Shown in pieces: positions 34,087-44,744 of a stretch of 64,000 nucleotides of DNA. Made by a program: the position numbers and the translations under genes. The DNA lies in assembly GCF_000975135.1 (NCBI RefSeq), contig NZ_BBRF01000001.1, forward strand, positions 1,738,380 to 1,802,379. Direction: 5' to 3'. Positions within the stretch are counted from its first letter, which is position 1. Every line of letters starts with the position of its first letter. The notes beneath the pieces were generated by a model. The model made no database searches. It was not told where the DNA came from and was given only the letters and a program-made list of their open reading frames with translations. This DNA is from Demequina aurantiaca (GTDB lineage: Bacteria; Actinomycetota; Actinomycetes; Actinomycetales; Demequinaceae).

Positions 34087-35700
34087 TTGGCTGAGATGGC
34101 GCTACGGCCCGCCAGTGTTCCGTCCACCCCCTTGGCGGACGTCGCCAACCGCGCCGGCATTGCTGAGCTCGACACCCCATCAGCGGCTGTCCTGGTGACG
34201 GGGGCGACTGTCGATTCCACACACGTCGCGCCGGGAGACCTTTTTGGGGCGTTCCCTGGCTTCAACCGCCATGGTGCTGTCTATGCGGCCGATGCCGTGG
34301 CCGGTGGTGCCGTGGCTATCCTCACCGACGGGGCCGGTGCAGCACAGTTGGCTGACATTGGAGTTCCGGTCCTCGTGGCGGACGATGCGCGGCTCGCCAT
34401 GGGCGAGGCCGCGGCGCTGATTTACGGTGATCCGTCACATGATCTCGTTTTTGTGGGTGTCACCGGCACCAACGGCAAGACCACCACTAGTTACTTCATC
34501 GACAACGCGCTCGCCGCAGCGCACCCGCACCGGGGCCTGATGGGCACCGTCGAGCTGCGCATCGGCGATCAAGCAATCGAGAGCCCACGCACCACGGTCG
34601 AGGCGCCGGTGCTGCACGCGCTGCTCGCCCGCATGCGGGAGGAGGGCGCGACAGCCGCCATCACCGAGGTGAGCTCGCACGCCGCCGAGCTCGAGCGCAT
34701 TAGCGGCGCAGACTTCTCCGTGGCAGTCTTCACCAACTTGCAGTGGGACCACCTGGACTTCCACGGCACGATGGACAACTACCTGAAGGCGAAGGCCAAG
34801 CTCTTCGCCCCCGGCCGTGCCCGGCGCGGCGTCATCAACGTGGACGACACGTGGGGCAGGCAGCTCGCACGCGAGGTGCAGATCCCCGTCGAGACAGTCG
34901 CGACACGTCCCGATCGAACCGGTGACGAGGAAGCGCTCGCCGCAGCGGCATCGGCCGACTGGGCTGTGACCGACGCGGACGTTGGGCTCGACGGCGTGGG
35001 CTCGCGGTTCACCTTCCGTGACCCGCAGGGCGTGCTCCACCAAGCGCACAGCCCGCTGCCCGGCCTCGTCAATGTGTCGAACGCTATGGTCGCCATCGTC
35101 GCCGCTCACGCCGCGGGCATCGACTTGGCTGCCGCGATCGAGGGCGTCTCCACCGCGCACGGCGTTCCCGGCCGCATGGAACGCGTCATCGAGCGCAGCG
35201 ACGTCGACCCGCTGGCGATCGTCGACTACGCCCACACGCCCGATGCGTTGACGCTCGCACTCGAGGGCGTACGACCCATCACACCCGGCAAGCTGATCCT
35301 CATCTTCGGATCCGACGGCGACCGAGACCAAGGCAAACGGCCAGTGATGGGCGAGATTGCCGCCCGGCTAGCCGACGTCATCGTCCTCACAGACGAGAAC
35401 CCACGCTCGGAAGAGCCCGCCGCCGTGCGCGCGGCGATTCGCGCCGGCATCGAGCAGGTGCGCCCGGATCTCACGGACGTCCACGAGGTGGAGCCGAGAG
35501 TCGCCGCCGTCGAATTCGGGCTGCGCCTGGGTGGACCGGGAGACACCGTCATTGTCACAGGCAAGGGCCACGAGCCCACGCAGGAGATCGCTGGAGTGTT
35601 CTACCGCTACAACGATCGCGATGCCTACCTGCAGGCACACGAACGCATCGTCGCCGGCCGCACAGGCAGTCACGGCGCTAGCACCGGGGGAGAGTCATGA
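34087..35700 (+). CDS. murE: UDP-N-acetylmuramoyl-tripeptide synthetase MurE
   Basis: MurE (537 aa) adds the third, diamino, amino acid to UDP-MurNAc-L-Ala-D-Glu. ATP-binding [14 protein letters not shown], the ITEVSSHAAELERI region and the C-terminal DYAHTPDAL and GSDGDRDQGKR are canonical. The substrate loop reads TDENPRSEEP, close to the DNPR motif of meso-diaminopimelate-adding enzymes, which fits the dapF gene here, although Lys or Orn enzymes cannot be excluded. A TTG at 34087 is well spaced from GGGAG; the ATG at 34096 is an alternative. It overlaps murF by four bases. Confidence 0.95.
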   Translation: MAEMALRPASVPSTPLADVANRAGIAELDTPSAAVLVTGATVDSTHVAPGDLFGAFPGFNRHGAVYAADAVAGGAVAILTDGAGAAQLADIGVPVLVADDARLAMGEAAALIYGDPSHDLVFVGVTGTNGKTTTSYFIDNALAAAHPHRGLMGTVELRIGDQAIESPRTTVEAPVLHALLARMREEGATAAITEVSSHAAELERISGADFSVAVFTNLQWDHLDFHGTMDNYLKAKAKLFAPGRARRGVINVDDTWGRQLAREVQIPVETVATRPDRTGDEEALAAAASADWAVTDADVGLDGVGSRFTFRDPQGVLHQAHSPLPGLVNVSNAMVAIVAAHAAGIDLAAAIEGVSTAHGVPGRMERVIERSDVDPLAIVDYAHTPDALTLALEGVRPITPGKLILIFGSDGDRDQGKRPVMGEIAARLADVIVLTDENPRSEEPAAVRAAIRAGIEQVRPDLTDVHEVEPRVAAVEFGLRLGGPGDTVIVTGKGHEPTQEIAGVFYRYNDRDAYLQAHERIVAGRTGSHGASTGGES

Positions 35701-37181
35701 GGCAGTTGACGGCACAGTGGGTGGCGAATGCCGTGGGCGGAACGCTCGTCGCTGACGTGGACGTGCGCGTCGATTCCGTGGAGAAGGACACCCGAGATGT
35801 CGAGCCCGGGGCGTTGTACGCGGCATTCATCGGCGACCGGGTGGACGGCCACGACTACGTGGATCAGGCCATCGCGGCCGGTGCGACCCTGTGCCTTGTG
35901 CAGCACCCAGTGGGCGCGCCTCACATCATGGTTGACGACGTCACTGAGGCTCTGGGCCGGTTGGCTCGCGCCTACCTTGCGCTGCTGCGCGTTGAGGGGG
36001 ACCTCACCGTGATCGGCATCACCGGCTCGAACGGCAAGACCACTACCAAAGACCTGCTGGCCCAGGTGCTTCCCGACGTGGTGGCGCCCGTAGGTAGCTT
36101 CAACAACGAGATCGGCCTACCGCTGACCGTGTTGCGTGCGGACGCCTCGACGCGCCACCTGGTGCTCGAAATGGGCGCGAGCGCGCCCGGCGACATCGCC
36201 TACCTGACGTCGATCGCGCCGCTCGACATCGCGGTGGTGCTCACTGTGGGATCGGCACACGTGGGTGGCTACGGCAATATCGAGGCGTTGGCCGCGGAAA
36301 AATCGACGATCATCGACGGTGTGATCCCCGGGGGGACGGTGCTGCTCAACGCGGACGATGGTCGCGTGGCCGGCATGCGCGACGTGCCCGCCGTGCACGA
36401 CAAGAGTCTGACGGTGCGGACCTTTGGCGCGACAGAGGACGCCGAGGTGAGTTTGATCGCCTCGCGTGCGCGCCTGGTCGACGGCCGTGCGGAATTCACT
36501 CCCATGGTGCAGGCATCGTTCGCGTCCAGCGCGAGCTTCCACGACCCGGATGACCCCGGTCAGGGTGGGGGAGGCTCTGCCAGCGACGGATTTGTCGACG
36601 GTGCCGTGCCGTACGCGATCCACCTGGGACTCGTGGGCGAGCACCATGTGACCAACGCTCTCGCGGCCATTGCCGTGGGGTTGACGTGCGGGATGGAGTA
36701 TTACAAGGCGATCGATGCGGTGGCTGCCGCCCGGCCCCTGTCCGCCCACCGCATGGCGGTCACCACTCGCGCGGATGGGGTCACCGTGATCGACGACTCG
36801 TACAACGCGAGCCCCGAGAGCATGCGCGCGGCACTGCGCGCCCTGATGGCTGTCGGATCCCAGGGACGCACGTTCGCTGTCATCGGCGAGATGTTGGAGA
36901 TGGGCGAGGCGTCGATTGACGCGCACAATGACATCGGACTTGACGTGGTGCGCCTGGGCGTCGACCACCTGTTGGTCGTTGGCGACGGCGCACGACCAGC
37001 ATTCACGTCCGCCGTGCGCGAGGGGTCGTGGGGCGACGAGGCCGCCTGGGTCGCTACGATTGAGGAGGCCCGCACGTTTGTAGACGAGCGTCTGGCCGCC
37101 GGAGACACCGTGCTGGTGAAGGCCTCGCACGGTGCGGGACTGTGGAAGCTAGCCGACCAACTTGTGGGAGTGAATGAATGA
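35697..37181 (+). CDS. murF: UDP-N-acetylmuramoyl-tripeptide-D-alanyl-D-alanine ligase
   Basis: MurF (494 aa) completes the pentapeptide of UDP-MurNAc in the cytoplasm. The ligase P-loop is [15 protein letters not shown] near residue 106. [13 protein letters not shown], the [10 protein letters not shown] strand and [17 protein letters not shown] are diagnostic. A Gly/Ser-rich insert of about 20 residues ([17 protein letters not shown]) sits in the central domain. It overlaps murE and mraY by four bases each. Confidence 0.97.
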   Translation: MRQLTAQWVANAVGGTLVADVDVRVDSVEKDTRDVEPGALYAAFIGDRVDGHDYVDQAIAAGATLCLVQHPVGAPHIMVDDVTEALGRLARAYLALLRVEGDLTVIGITGSNGKTTTKDLLAQVLPDVVAPVGSFNNEIGLPLTVLRADASTRHLVLEMGASAPGDIAYLTSIAPLDIAVVLTVGSAHVGGYGNIEALAAEKSTIIDGVIPGGTVLLNADDGRVAGMRDVPAVHDKSLTVRTFGATEDAEVSLIASRARLVDGRAEFTPMVQASFASSASFHDPDDPGQGGGGSASDGFVDGAVPYAIHLGLVGEHHVTNALAAIAVGLTCGMEYYKAIDAVAAARPLSAHRMAVTTRADGVTVIDDSYNASPESMRAALRALMAVGSQGRTFAVIGEMLEMGEASIDAHNDIGLDVVRLGVDHLLVVGDGARPAFTSAVREGSWGDEAAWVATIEEARTFVDERLAAGDTVLVKASHGAGLWKLADQLVGVNE

Positions 37182-38260
37182 GAGCGGTCGTAGCTGCGGG
37201 AGCGATTTCGCTGGTGCTGTCCCTACTGGGGACGCCCCTGCTCATTCGCTACCTCACACGGCGTCAATACGGCCAGTTCATTCGCCAGGACGGTCCCGCC
37301 AGTCACCACACCAAGCGTGGCACCCCCACCATGGGTGGCATCGTCATCATCCTGGCGGCGGTCATCGCATGGCTGGTGGCCAACCTGGCCACGGGAAAAC
37401 TACCCAATGCATCGTCGATGCTGGTGGTTTTCCTCATGGTGGGCCTCGGCCTCGTGGGCTTTCTCGACGACGGCATCAAGATCACTCGCGAACGCTCGCT
37501 TGGGCTGAGGGCTCGCTGGAAGTTTCTTGGTCAAGGCGTCGTCGGCATCACGTTCGGCATCCTCGCGCTGCAGTTCCCCAACGGTGAAGGGCTGACGCCC
37601 GCCTCGACGTCCATCTCGTTCCTGCGCGACACGGCGCTCGACCTCGCGTACTGGGGACCCGCAGTGGGCCTCATCCTCTTCATCGTGTGGTCCAACTTCC
37701 TCATCACCGCCTGGTCAAACGCGGTCAACCTGACCGACGGACTGGATGGCTTGGCCACCGGCGCCTCGATCGTGTTCTTCGGGGCGTACGTGCTGCTGAA
37801 CATCTGGCAGGGCAATCAAATCTGCGGCCTCAGCGACAGCAGCAGTCTTTGCTACGAGGTTCGCGACCCGGGAGACCTGGCTATTCTGTCCGCGGCCATC
37901 GCGGGTGCGTGCTTCGGCTTCCTGTGGTGGAACGCTAGCCCAGCAAAGATCTTCATGGGCGACACCGGATCGCTCGCCCTCGGTGGCGCCATCGCCGGTC
38001 TCACCATCGTGTCGCGCACCGAGATCCTGGGTGGCATCATCGGCGGCCTGTTCGTCATCATCGTGATGAGCTCGGTGCTACAGATCGCGTCCTTCAAGCT
38101 CACGGGCAAGCGCATCTTCAAGATGGCTCCACTGCATCACCACTTCGAACTCATGGGCTGGGGTGAGGTCACCATCGTGATCCGCTTCTGGATCATCGCG
38201 GGGCTCTGTGCAGGCATCGGCATGGGGCTGTTCTACGCGGAATGGGTCAGTTCGCTGTGA
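37178..38260 (+). CDS. mraY: phospho-N-acetylmuramoyl-pentapeptide-transferase
   Basis: MraY (360 aa) attaches phospho-MurNAc-pentapeptide to undecaprenyl phosphate at the inner face of the membrane, making lipid I. About ten hydrophobic helices are visible. Signatures are [32 protein letters not shown] with the catalytic aspartates, [12 protein letters not shown], and [11 protein letters not shown]. Length is normal. Confidence 0.98.
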   Translation: MRAVVAAGAISLVLSLLGTPLLIRYLTRRQYGQFIRQDGPASHHTKRGTPTMGGIVIILAAVIAWLVANLATGKLPNASSMLVVFLMVGLGLVGFLDDGIKITRERSLGLRARWKFLGQGVVGITFGILALQFPNGEGLTPASTSISFLRDTALDLAYWGPAVGLILFIVWSNFLITAWSNAVNLTDGLDGLATGASIVFFGAYVLLNIWQGNQICGLSDSSSLCYEVRDPGDLAILSAAIAGACFGFLWWNASPAKIFMGDTGSLALGGAIAGLTIVSRTEILGGIIGGLFVIIVMSSVLQIASFKLTGKRIFKMAPLHHHFELMGWGEVTIVIRFWIIAGLCAGIGMGLFYAEWVSSL

Positions 38261-39621
38261 CGCTCGCTGACAAGCGCGTCCTGATTTTGGGCGTGGGCGT
38301 CGCCGGGACCTCCGCCCGCGCGGCAGCGCTGGACCTTGGCGCGACCGTCACCACGGTGGATTCCAACGGCAACGCCGATGCTGCGAGCACCGACGAGGTC
38401 AACCTCGCCGAGTTCGACGTCGTCATGGCGTCCCCCGGATTCTCGCCGCACAGCGAGGCCGTCCTGGCGTGCGAGGCTGCAGGGCTGGAAATCTGGTCCG
38501 AGATGGAGTTTGCGTGGCGCGTGCGCCGGGCGGGTGTGCCGTGGGTATTGATCACCGGTACTAACGGCAAGACCACCACGACGCAGATGGTCGGCGCCAT
38601 CGCATCGGCCGCGGGCCTGAACGTCGCCGTGTGCGGAAACATGGGCGTACCCGTCATCGCCGCGGGGCGCGAGGAACACGATCTGGTGGCCGTGGAGATC
38701 GCCAGCTTGCAGCTTCACTTCAGTTCCACGATCGCGCCGCTCGCCGCCGTCGCACTCAACGTCGACGACGACCACACGGACTGGCACGGTGGCCTCGAGA
38801 ACTACCGCGCGGCCAAGGCCCGCGTCTACCGCAACGTCGAGAAGGCGTGCGTGTATCCGGCGCACGATGCCAGCATCGAGGCCATGGTCGCGGATGCCGA
38901 CGTGCAGGACGGCTGCCGCGCCATCGGCGTCACCCTTGGAGCCCCGGCCATCTCGCAGTTTGGCGTCGTGGATGGCGTCCTGTGCGAGCGAGCATTTACC
39001 GACAACCGCCGCACCGAGGCGCTCGAACTCGGCCACGTCGATGACCTCCAGCACCTGGTGTCTGGTGCCGTCCCGCCCTACCTCATTTTCAACGCGTTAT
39101 GTGCGGCGGCCCTCACGCGAGCCGCGGGGGTGCCCACGTCCGCCGTACGTGACGGGCTGCGCGCCTTCGCTCTTGATGCTCACCGCACCGCCACCGTGAG
39201 GGAGCTGGACGGGGTGACGTACGTGGACGACTCGAAGGCGACCAACGCCCACGCCGTGATCGCGGCCTTCGGAGGACGCGAGGACAAGTCTGTGGTGTGG
39301 ATCGCAGGCGGGCTGGACAAGGATCAGGAGTTCGACGACCTCATCCGATCCATCTCTGCGCGCGTGCGTGAGGTGGTGTTGATAGGGGTCGACCCAGTTC
39401 CGTTGAGCGAGGCGCTCGCAAGACACGCGGCAGATATCCCTGTGACGCGCATTGAACCGGGGGACACTGTGATGGCGCGGGCAGTTGAGGCCGCGCGCGA
39501 CGTGGCACGGGCGGGAGACACAGTCTTATTGTCTCCGGCATGTGCATCGATGGATCAGTTCCGCAGTTACGCGGATCGCGGGGAAGCCTTCGCTCAGGCG
39601 GTGGAGGCGCTAGGGAGTTAG
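38257..39621 (+). CDS. murD: UDP-N-acetylmuramoylalanine-D-glutamate ligase
   Basis: MurD (454 aa from the chosen start) adds D-glutamate. [18 protein letters not shown] forms the N-terminal Rossmann-like domain, [13 protein letters not shown] is the P-loop, [13 protein letters not shown] and [12 protein letters not shown] are family motifs. The GTG at 38257 forms a GTGA overlap with the mraY stop and gives [10 protein letters not shown]. An in-frame ATG at 38242 would overlap mraY more. Confidence 0.96.
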   Translation: MTLADKRVLILGVGVAGTSARAAALDLGATVTTVDSNGNADAASTDEVNLAEFDVVMASPGFSPHSEAVLACEAAGLEIWSEMEFAWRVRRAGVPWVLITGTNGKTTTTQMVGAIASAAGLNVAVCGNMGVPVIAAGREEHDLVAVEIASLQLHFSSTIAPLAAVALNVDDDHTDWHGGLENYRAAKARVYRNVEKACVYPAHDASIEAMVADADVQDGCRAIGVTLGAPAISQFGVVDGVLCERAFTDNRRTEALELGHVDDLQHLVSGAVPPYLIFNALCAAALTRAAGVPTSAVRDGLRAFALDAHRTATVRELDGVTYVDDSKATNAHAVIAAFGGREDKSVVWIAGGLDKDQEFDDLIRSISARVREVVLIGVDPVPLSEALARHAADIPVTRIEPGDTVMARAVEAARDVARAGDTVLLSPACASMDQFRSYADRGEAFAQAVEALGS

Positions 39622-39630
39622 GACTGGGGC

Positions 39631-40845
39631 ATGACGGCAACCGCATCAAAGCGTGACGCCGCCGCATCCCCTACGCGCTCGGCCGCCACCTCCTACTACC
39701 TGCTGGTCGCCGCGACCACCATCCTCGTGGTGCTTGGCCTCGCGATGGTGCTGTCGAGTTCGTCGATTCTGTCGATCCGCCAGACCGACGGCAACCCCTA
39801 TGCACTCTTCATGGTTCAGGCGATGGCGATGGCCGTGGGCCTGGTGGCCCTGATTATCGGCTCCCGGCTCAGTGTCAAGACGTGGAAGCGCCTCGCGCCG
39901 TGGATCCTGTTCGGCTCGATTGCGCTCCTCATGCTCGTGTACGTGGCCGGTACGTCGTCCGGCGGTAACAAGAACTGGCTCAAGGTCGGACCGATCACCA
40001 TGCAGCCGTCCGAGATCGGCAAGCTCGGGATTGCCCTGTATCTGGGCGTCGTGCTCGCCACCTTCCGCAACGAACTCACCAACCTCAAACGCGCGCTGGT
40101 TCCAGGGGGAATCGGCGCCGGCATCGTCCTGGCTCTCGTGCTTGCTGGACACGACATGGGCACGGCAATGGTGATGGCCATGATGATCGCCGCCGCGTAC
40201 TGGGTGGCCGGTTTGCCCGCCAGATTCTTCGGTCTCTTCGCGGTGTTGGGCGGCGTGGGGGTGCTCGCGTTGATCAATATTGGCGATACCAGGCTTGACC
40301 GTATCCAGACGTTCCTTAAGCCCGAGGGCTGCGACATTCAGGCCGCGTGTCAGCAGACCACGCACGGAACCTGGGCGCTCGCCTCCGGTGGCCTGTGGGG
40401 CCTGGGCCCTGGCATGAGCCGCGAGAAGTGGGGCGGCCTACCCGCCGCGGACAACGACTTCATCTTTGCCGTCCTCGGCGAGGAGTACGGCCTCATCGGA
40501 ACGGTGCTGGTCCTGCTCGCGTTCGCGATGATCGTGATCGCGGTCACGCGCATCGTCAGCCGTTCGCGCGATCCCTTTGTACAGATCGCCGGCGCGGCCA
40601 TCGGCGTCTGGATCGTGGGTCAGGCCTGCGTCAATATCGCCGTCGTGGTCGGGCTCGCTCCCGTCACCGGGGTGCCGCTGCCCATCGTCTCCTCGGGAGG
40701 GTCGTCCCTCATCATGTCGATGACTGCGTTGGGCGTGCTCATGGCCTTCGCCAGACACGAACCGGGCGCCCAGGAGGCTTTCGCCGCGCGTCCTTCGGTC
40801 ATCAAGCGTTCACTCACCGTGCTGTCGAGGGGGCGCCGTGGGTAA
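39631..40845 (+). CDS. ftsW: SEDS peptidoglycan glycosyltransferase FtsW
   Basis: FtsW (404 aa) polymerises lipid II at the septum as partner of FtsI. Ten membrane helices are predicted by eye. SEDS signatures include GNKNWLKVGPITMQPSEIGKL, the catalytic-loop region with GLGPGMSREKWGGLPAADNDFIF, and the terminal TGVPLPIVSSGGSSLIM. The cytoplasmic N-terminus is about 20 residues. It sits between murD and murG, as usual. Confidence 0.96.
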   Translation: MTATASKRDAAASPTRSAATSYYLLVAATTILVVLGLAMVLSSSSILSIRQTDGNPYALFMVQAMAMAVGLVALIIGSRLSVKTWKRLAPWILFGSIALLMLVYVAGTSSGGNKNWLKVGPITMQPSEIGKLGIALYLGVVLATFRNELTNLKRALVPGGIGAGIVLALVLAGHDMGTAMVMAMMIAAAYWVAGLPARFFGLFAVLGGVGVLALINIGDTRLDRIQTFLKPEGCDIQAACQQTTHGTWALASGGLWGLGPGMSREKWGGLPAADNDFIFAVLGEEYGLIGTVLVLLAFAMIVIAVTRIVSRSRDPFVQIAGAAIGVWIVGQACVNIAVVVGLAPVTGVPLPIVSSGGSSLIMSMTALGVLMAFARHEPGAQEAFAARPSVIKRSLTVLSRGRRG

Positions 40846-41956
40846 GTCCTTCCTGCTTGCAGGGGGTGGCACGGCCGGGCACGTGAACCCGCTGCTGGCG
40901 ACCGCCGCCGAACTCACCCGCCGTGGGCATTCCGTGACCGTGCTGGGTACCGCCGAGGGTCTCGAGCAGGACCTGGTGCCACGCGCCGGCCTGCCCCTGC
41001 TGGTGGTGCCGCGCGTGCCCATGCCGCGGCGTCCCTCGGGAGACATGTTCCGCTTTCCCGGGCGCTGGAATGCCGCCGTTCGCGCCGCCAAGGACGCCAT
41101 TCGCTCGACCGACGCCGATGTGGTGGTGGGGTTCGGAGGGTACGTCTCGACTCCCGCGTATGTCGCGGCCCGCAGCCTCAAGGTGCCGATGGTGGTGCAC
41201 GAGGGCAATGTCCGTCCCGGCATGGCCAACAAGCTGGGCGCGCGATTCACGTCCCATGTCGCAGTCACGTTCGCGGACACGCCTCTCGAGGGTGCTGTTG
41301 AGACCGGGTTGCCTCTGCGCCCCGAGATTACCGAGCTCGCCCGCACGCTGGGCGATCCCACGTCTCGCGAGGCTGCGCGCGCCGCGGCACGCGAGTCCCT
41401 GGGCTGGCCCGAGGACGCGCCGGTGGTGCTTGTCACCGGCGGGTCGCAGGGCGCCGCAAGCGTGAACGCCGCCGTGGTGGATGCCGTGCCGACCCTGCTG
41501 GACCACGGCCTCTACGTCCTTCACGCGACGGGCCGGGGCAAGGACGACGAGGCGCTGCGCGCCAAGGGTGATCTGAAGGCCACGGTGCGTGATCGCTACG
41601 CCGTTCATGAATACCTACACGATATGGCCACCGCGCTCGCGGCAGCCGATGCCGTGGTGTGCCGAAGCGGAGCCGGCACCGTCGCTGAGACCACCGCGAT
41701 GGGCATCCCCGCGCTCTACGTGCCGCTGCCGCACGGCAACGGGGAACAAGCCCTCAATGCTCGCGGCGCGGTTGACGCAGGCGCCGCCGAGTTGATTGAC
41801 GACGGTGACCTCACTCCTCAGAAGCTCGTGCTTGCAACCGAGCGCATGGTGCTGGACGCCGAGGTTGCCGCAGCCATGCGGGCGGCCGCAGCCACGGTCG
41901 GCATCGCTGACGGTGCGAGCCGGCTCGCGGACATGATCGAAGAGGCCGCCGCGTGA
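40838..41956 (+). CDS. murG: undecaprenyldiphospho-muramoylpentapeptide beta-N-acetylglucosaminyltransferase
   Basis: MurG (372 aa) adds GlcNAc to lipid I, producing lipid II on the cytoplasmic membrane face. The N-terminal G-loop is LAGGGTAGHVNPLLA, followed by VVGFGGYVSTPAYVAA, VHEGNVRPGMANKLG (usually HEQN), VTGGSQGA, and the donor site CRSGAGTVAETTAMG with PLPHGNGEQ. The HEGN in place of HEQN is a common actinobacterial change. The GTG start overlaps ftsW by eight bases. Confidence 0.97.
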   Translation: MGKSFLLAGGGTAGHVNPLLATAAELTRRGHSVTVLGTAEGLEQDLVPRAGLPLLVVPRVPMPRRPSGDMFRFPGRWNAAVRAAKDAIRSTDADVVVGFGGYVSTPAYVAARSLKVPMVVHEGNVRPGMANKLGARFTSHVAVTFADTPLEGAVETGLPLRPEITELARTLGDPTSREAARAAARESLGWPEDAPVVLVTGGSQGAASVNAAVVDAVPTLLDHGLYVLHATGRGKDDEALRAKGDLKATVRDRYAVHEYLHDMATALAAADAVVCRSGAGTVAETTAMGIPALYVPLPHGNGEQALNARGAVDAGAAELIDDGDLTPQKLVLATERMVLDAEVAAAMRAAAATVGIADGASRLADMIEEAAA

Positions 41957-43368
41957 GTCAGGACAACGCGACCACGGCCGACCGAGTTCACTTCATCGGC
42001 GTGGGCGGCTCCGGAATGTCCGCGGTCGCTCGCCTCATCGCCGCCCGTGGCTACGACGTCAGCGGCTCGGACCGGGGCGAGAGCGCCTATTTCCGCGCCT
42101 TGCGTGACGCCGGCATGGACGTACGGGTGGGGCACGACCCGGCGCTCGTCGAGGGAGCACGGGCCGTCGTGGTCTCGACCGCGATTCGGGAGACCAACCC
42201 CGAACTCGCCCGCGCGCGCGAGCTCGGAATTGACGTGTGGCACCGTTCGGAAGCCCTGGTGCGTGCGCTCGAGGGTCAGCGAATCATCGCGGTTGCCGGG
42301 ACGCATGGCAAGACCACTACGTCGGCCATGGTGGCGCACGTGCTGCACCACTGCGGCATCGACGCGAGCTACGCGGTGGGCGCACGAGTCTTCGGCATCG
42401 AGGGCGCGGTCGCGGGCGGGTACGCCGGAACCTCGGGCATCGCGGTAGTCGAGGCAGATGAGTCCGACGGCTCGTTTCTGCGCTACGACGCCGACGTCGC
42501 GATCCTTCTCAATGTTGAGCCCGACCACCTGGACTACTACGGCACCGCCGAGGCAATGGAGGACGCGTACGCGACGTTCGCGACGGCGGCCAACACCCTT
42601 GTGGTGTGCGGCGATGACGAGCATGCCGTGCGCATCGCGGACGCCTCCGGCCACGCGGCCGATGCTGTGGTGACCTATGGGCACGACGCCAACAGCGACG
42701 TGATCGTCGCCGACGCCTCGATGACGCGCGACGGGGAAAGCTTCCTGACTGCGCTGACGATGCCCGGAGACCACAACAGACTCAATGCGGCGGCGGCCTG
42801 GATTGCGGCCACTCAGGTGGGCGCTGACCCGGATCGTGCCGCCGAGGCGCTCGCTACGTTTGCAGGCACGGGTCGGCGCTATCAGCTGCGCGGCATCGTG
42901 GACGACGTCAAGGTTATCGACGACTATGCGCATCACCCCACCGAAGTGACGGCGGTGCTTCGCGCGGCTCGCGAATCAGGCGTGGGACGCATGGTGGTGC
43001 TGTTCCAGCCGGCGCTCTTCACCCGCACGCAGGCGCACTCGGGCAATTTTGCGCACGCCCTGTCGCTCGACGACGTCGACGTGGTGATCGCTGGTGTCCA
43101 TGGTGATCGCGAGGACCCCATCGAGGGGGTGAACTCGCAACTCATCGCCGATCAGGTGGTACCGGGTGTGGGCTCGACGGTGACGGTGGTCGAGGATCTT
43201 GCCGACGCCGCCGGCGTGGCCGCGAATCTTGTGCGACCGGGCGACACCGTGTTGACCGTGGGCTCGGGCACCGTGACCCTCGCGGCCGACTGGATCCTTG
43301 GCGCGCTCGAGCGACGCTCGGCAGGAGGTTCCGCGGAACCCAACGCCAGCGATGGCGGTGACCAGTGA
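41953..43368 (+). CDS. murC: UDP-N-acetylmuramate-L-alanine ligase
   Basis: MurC (471 aa) starts the stem peptide by adding L-Ala. Visible are FIGVGGSGMSAVARL, SGSDRGES, the P-loop AVAGTHGKTTTSAM, VVEADESDGSF, NVEPDHLDYYG, and DDYAHHPTEV. Order and spacing are standard. It shares four bases with both murG and ftsQ. Confidence 0.97.
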   Translation: MSQDNATTADRVHFIGVGGSGMSAVARLIAARGYDVSGSDRGESAYFRALRDAGMDVRVGHDPALVEGARAVVVSTAIRETNPELARARELGIDVWHRSEALVRALEGQRIIAVAGTHGKTTTSAMVAHVLHHCGIDASYAVGARVFGIEGAVAGGYAGTSGIAVVEADESDGSFLRYDADVAILLNVEPDHLDYYGTAEAMEDAYATFATAANTLVVCGDDEHAVRIADASGHAADAVVTYGHDANSDVIVADASMTRDGESFLTALTMPGDHNRLNAAAAWIAATQVGADPDRAAEALATFAGTGRRYQLRGIVDDVKVIDDYAHHPTEVTAVLRAARESGVGRMVVLFQPALFTRTQAHSGNFAHALSLDDVDVVIAGVHGDREDPIEGVNSQLIADQVVPGVGSTVTVVEDLADAAGVAANLVRPGDTVLTVGSGTVTLAADWILGALERRSAGGSAEPNASDGGDQ

Positions 43369-44579
43369 CTGATCAGCGCCGGCCCCCGTCACCCCAGCAA
43401 TCGAGCCCTGCCCCAGGTGGCAAGCAACGTCCCGCCGCGCCCAGCGGCGGGGGAGCGCGCAAGGCGAAGCCCAAGGCCACCCCCGCTAGTTCGCGCAAAC
43501 CTGCGGCGCCTCGCACGAGTGGCCCCGCGGCGAAGCCGCGCACCGGCAAGCCGGCGATGCCACGGCGGGCGCCCAAGAAGACCAAAGCCACGGCATCGCC
43601 CGCGACGGACTCGGTGCCGGTCAGCACCACCAGAATTGTTGCCCGTCCTCCCAGTGCGCCGCGGCCGTCCGAGGGGGGCAAGGAGGGCTCCGACGCTAAG
43701 ACTCCTGGCGCATGGTCACGCGTGGCGATTGTCACGTCCAGCCAGATTCGCAAGGGTCCGGTCGACAAGGGCGAGACCGAGACGCTGTCTCCGCTGGCCG
43801 CGACCATCAACCATTCGAAGACCGCGCTCGGCAACGTGACCACGCGCATGCAGGAGCGCCTGCGAGAACGGTCCAAGGCCAAGAACCGAGTTCTGCTCAT
43901 CACGTGGGCCAAGCGAGCTGCCTACGTGGGCGCCGCCGTGCTCGCCGTGTGGCTGCTGCTACTGTCTCCGGTTTTCGCGCTGGATCCGACCAAGGTGGAG
44001 GCCAGCGGATTCGGGACAGTCGTTGATCCTGCCGCGGTCAACGACGCAATCGCGACTCACGAGGGCACCTCACTCGCGCTGCTGAATACCACCCACCTCG
44101 CGAACGAGATTCGTGACGTCCCTGGTGTCAGGGCGGTGCACATCGAGCGCGAGTGGCCGGCGGGCCTAGCCGTGACGATCGAGTCGCGCGAACCCGTCGC
44201 TGCGGTGCCCGACCCCGAGGGTGGGTATCTGCTGATCGACGACGAGGCCGTGCAAGTGGGCCGCTCGGACGAGGCTCCCGACAACCTGCCCGCGATTGAG
44301 GTGCCAGTAGGGGAGGATCACGTGCGGGTGTTGAAGTCGGTGCTCGGTGTGGTGGACCAGCTGCCCGTTGAGGTGAGCCGACGCGTGGACAACATCAAGG
44401 CCGCAACCGAGGACTCCGTCACGTTCACGCTGCGCAAGGGCCCGCGGGTCGAGTGGGGCAGTTCGGAGCAGTCTGCGCTCAAGGCACGGGTGCTCGAGGT
44501 GCTGCTGAATTCGGGCGACGCGGATGACGCCAAGGTCATCGACGTCAGCGCTCCGACGCTGCCCATCACATCTAAGTAG
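43365..44579 (+). CDS. ftsQ: cell division protein FtsQ with long N-terminal extension
   Basis: FtsQ (404 aa) connects early and late divisome proteins. The first 180 residues are a Pro/Ala/Lys/Arg-rich cytoplasmic region with no fold. One membrane helix lies at about 188-206. The POTRA domain follows (VEASGFGTVVDPAAVND, NEIRDVPGVRAVHIEREWP), then the FtsQ beta domain (LLIDDEAVQV, VSRRVDNIKA). The extension is much longer than in E. coli FtsQ. The gene overlaps murC by four bases, and 165 bases separate it from ftsZ. Confidence 0.92.
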   Translation: MTDQRRPPSPQQSSPAPGGKQRPAAPSGGGARKAKPKATPASSRKPAAPRTSGPAAKPRTGKPAMPRRAPKKTKATASPATDSVPVSTTRIVARPPSAPRPSEGGKEGSDAKTPGAWSRVAIVTSSQIRKGPVDKGETETLSPLAATINHSKTALGNVTTRMQERLRERSKAKNRVLLITWAKRAAYVGAAVLAVWLLLLSPVFALDPTKVEASGFGTVVDPAAVNDAIATHEGTSLALLNTTHLANEIRDVPGVRAVHIEREWPAGLAVTIESREPVAAVPDPEGGYLLIDDEAVQVGRSDEAPDNLPAIEVPVGEDHVRVLKSVLGVVDQLPVEVSRRVDNIKAATEDSVTFTLRKGPRVEWGSSEQSALKARVLEVLLNSGDADDAKVIDVSAPTLPITSK

Positions 44580-44744
44580 TCGCCTAGGTGGGTCGCGCGG
44601 GGCGGCAAGGAAATCGCGGCACGATTATCGGCGACACGCGCGTCAATGCGACGCTCGTCCGCGCCCTGGACGTACCTTCATGGTGGATCTAGTTGACATA
44701 ACTATAACCTTCAGGTAGAGGGTTAATGTTTAGGGGAGAACATC
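44580..44744 (+). promoter_or_regulatory. ftsQ-ftsZ intergenic region with probable ftsZ promoter
   Basis: This is the only long gap within the dcw cluster. TTGACA is at 44693-44698, with TAGAGG 17 bases later (44716-44721) as a poor -10, and TATAAC at 44703-44708 is too close to pair with that TTGACA. TAGGGGAG at 44731-44738 is the ftsZ ribosome-binding site. A dedicated promoter is likely but its elements are uncertain. Confidence 0.45.

Noticed and set aside
44691-44708. TTGACA followed by TATAAC as a classic ftsZ promoter
   Set aside because: Only four bases separate the two hexamers instead of about 17, so they cannot form one promoter.
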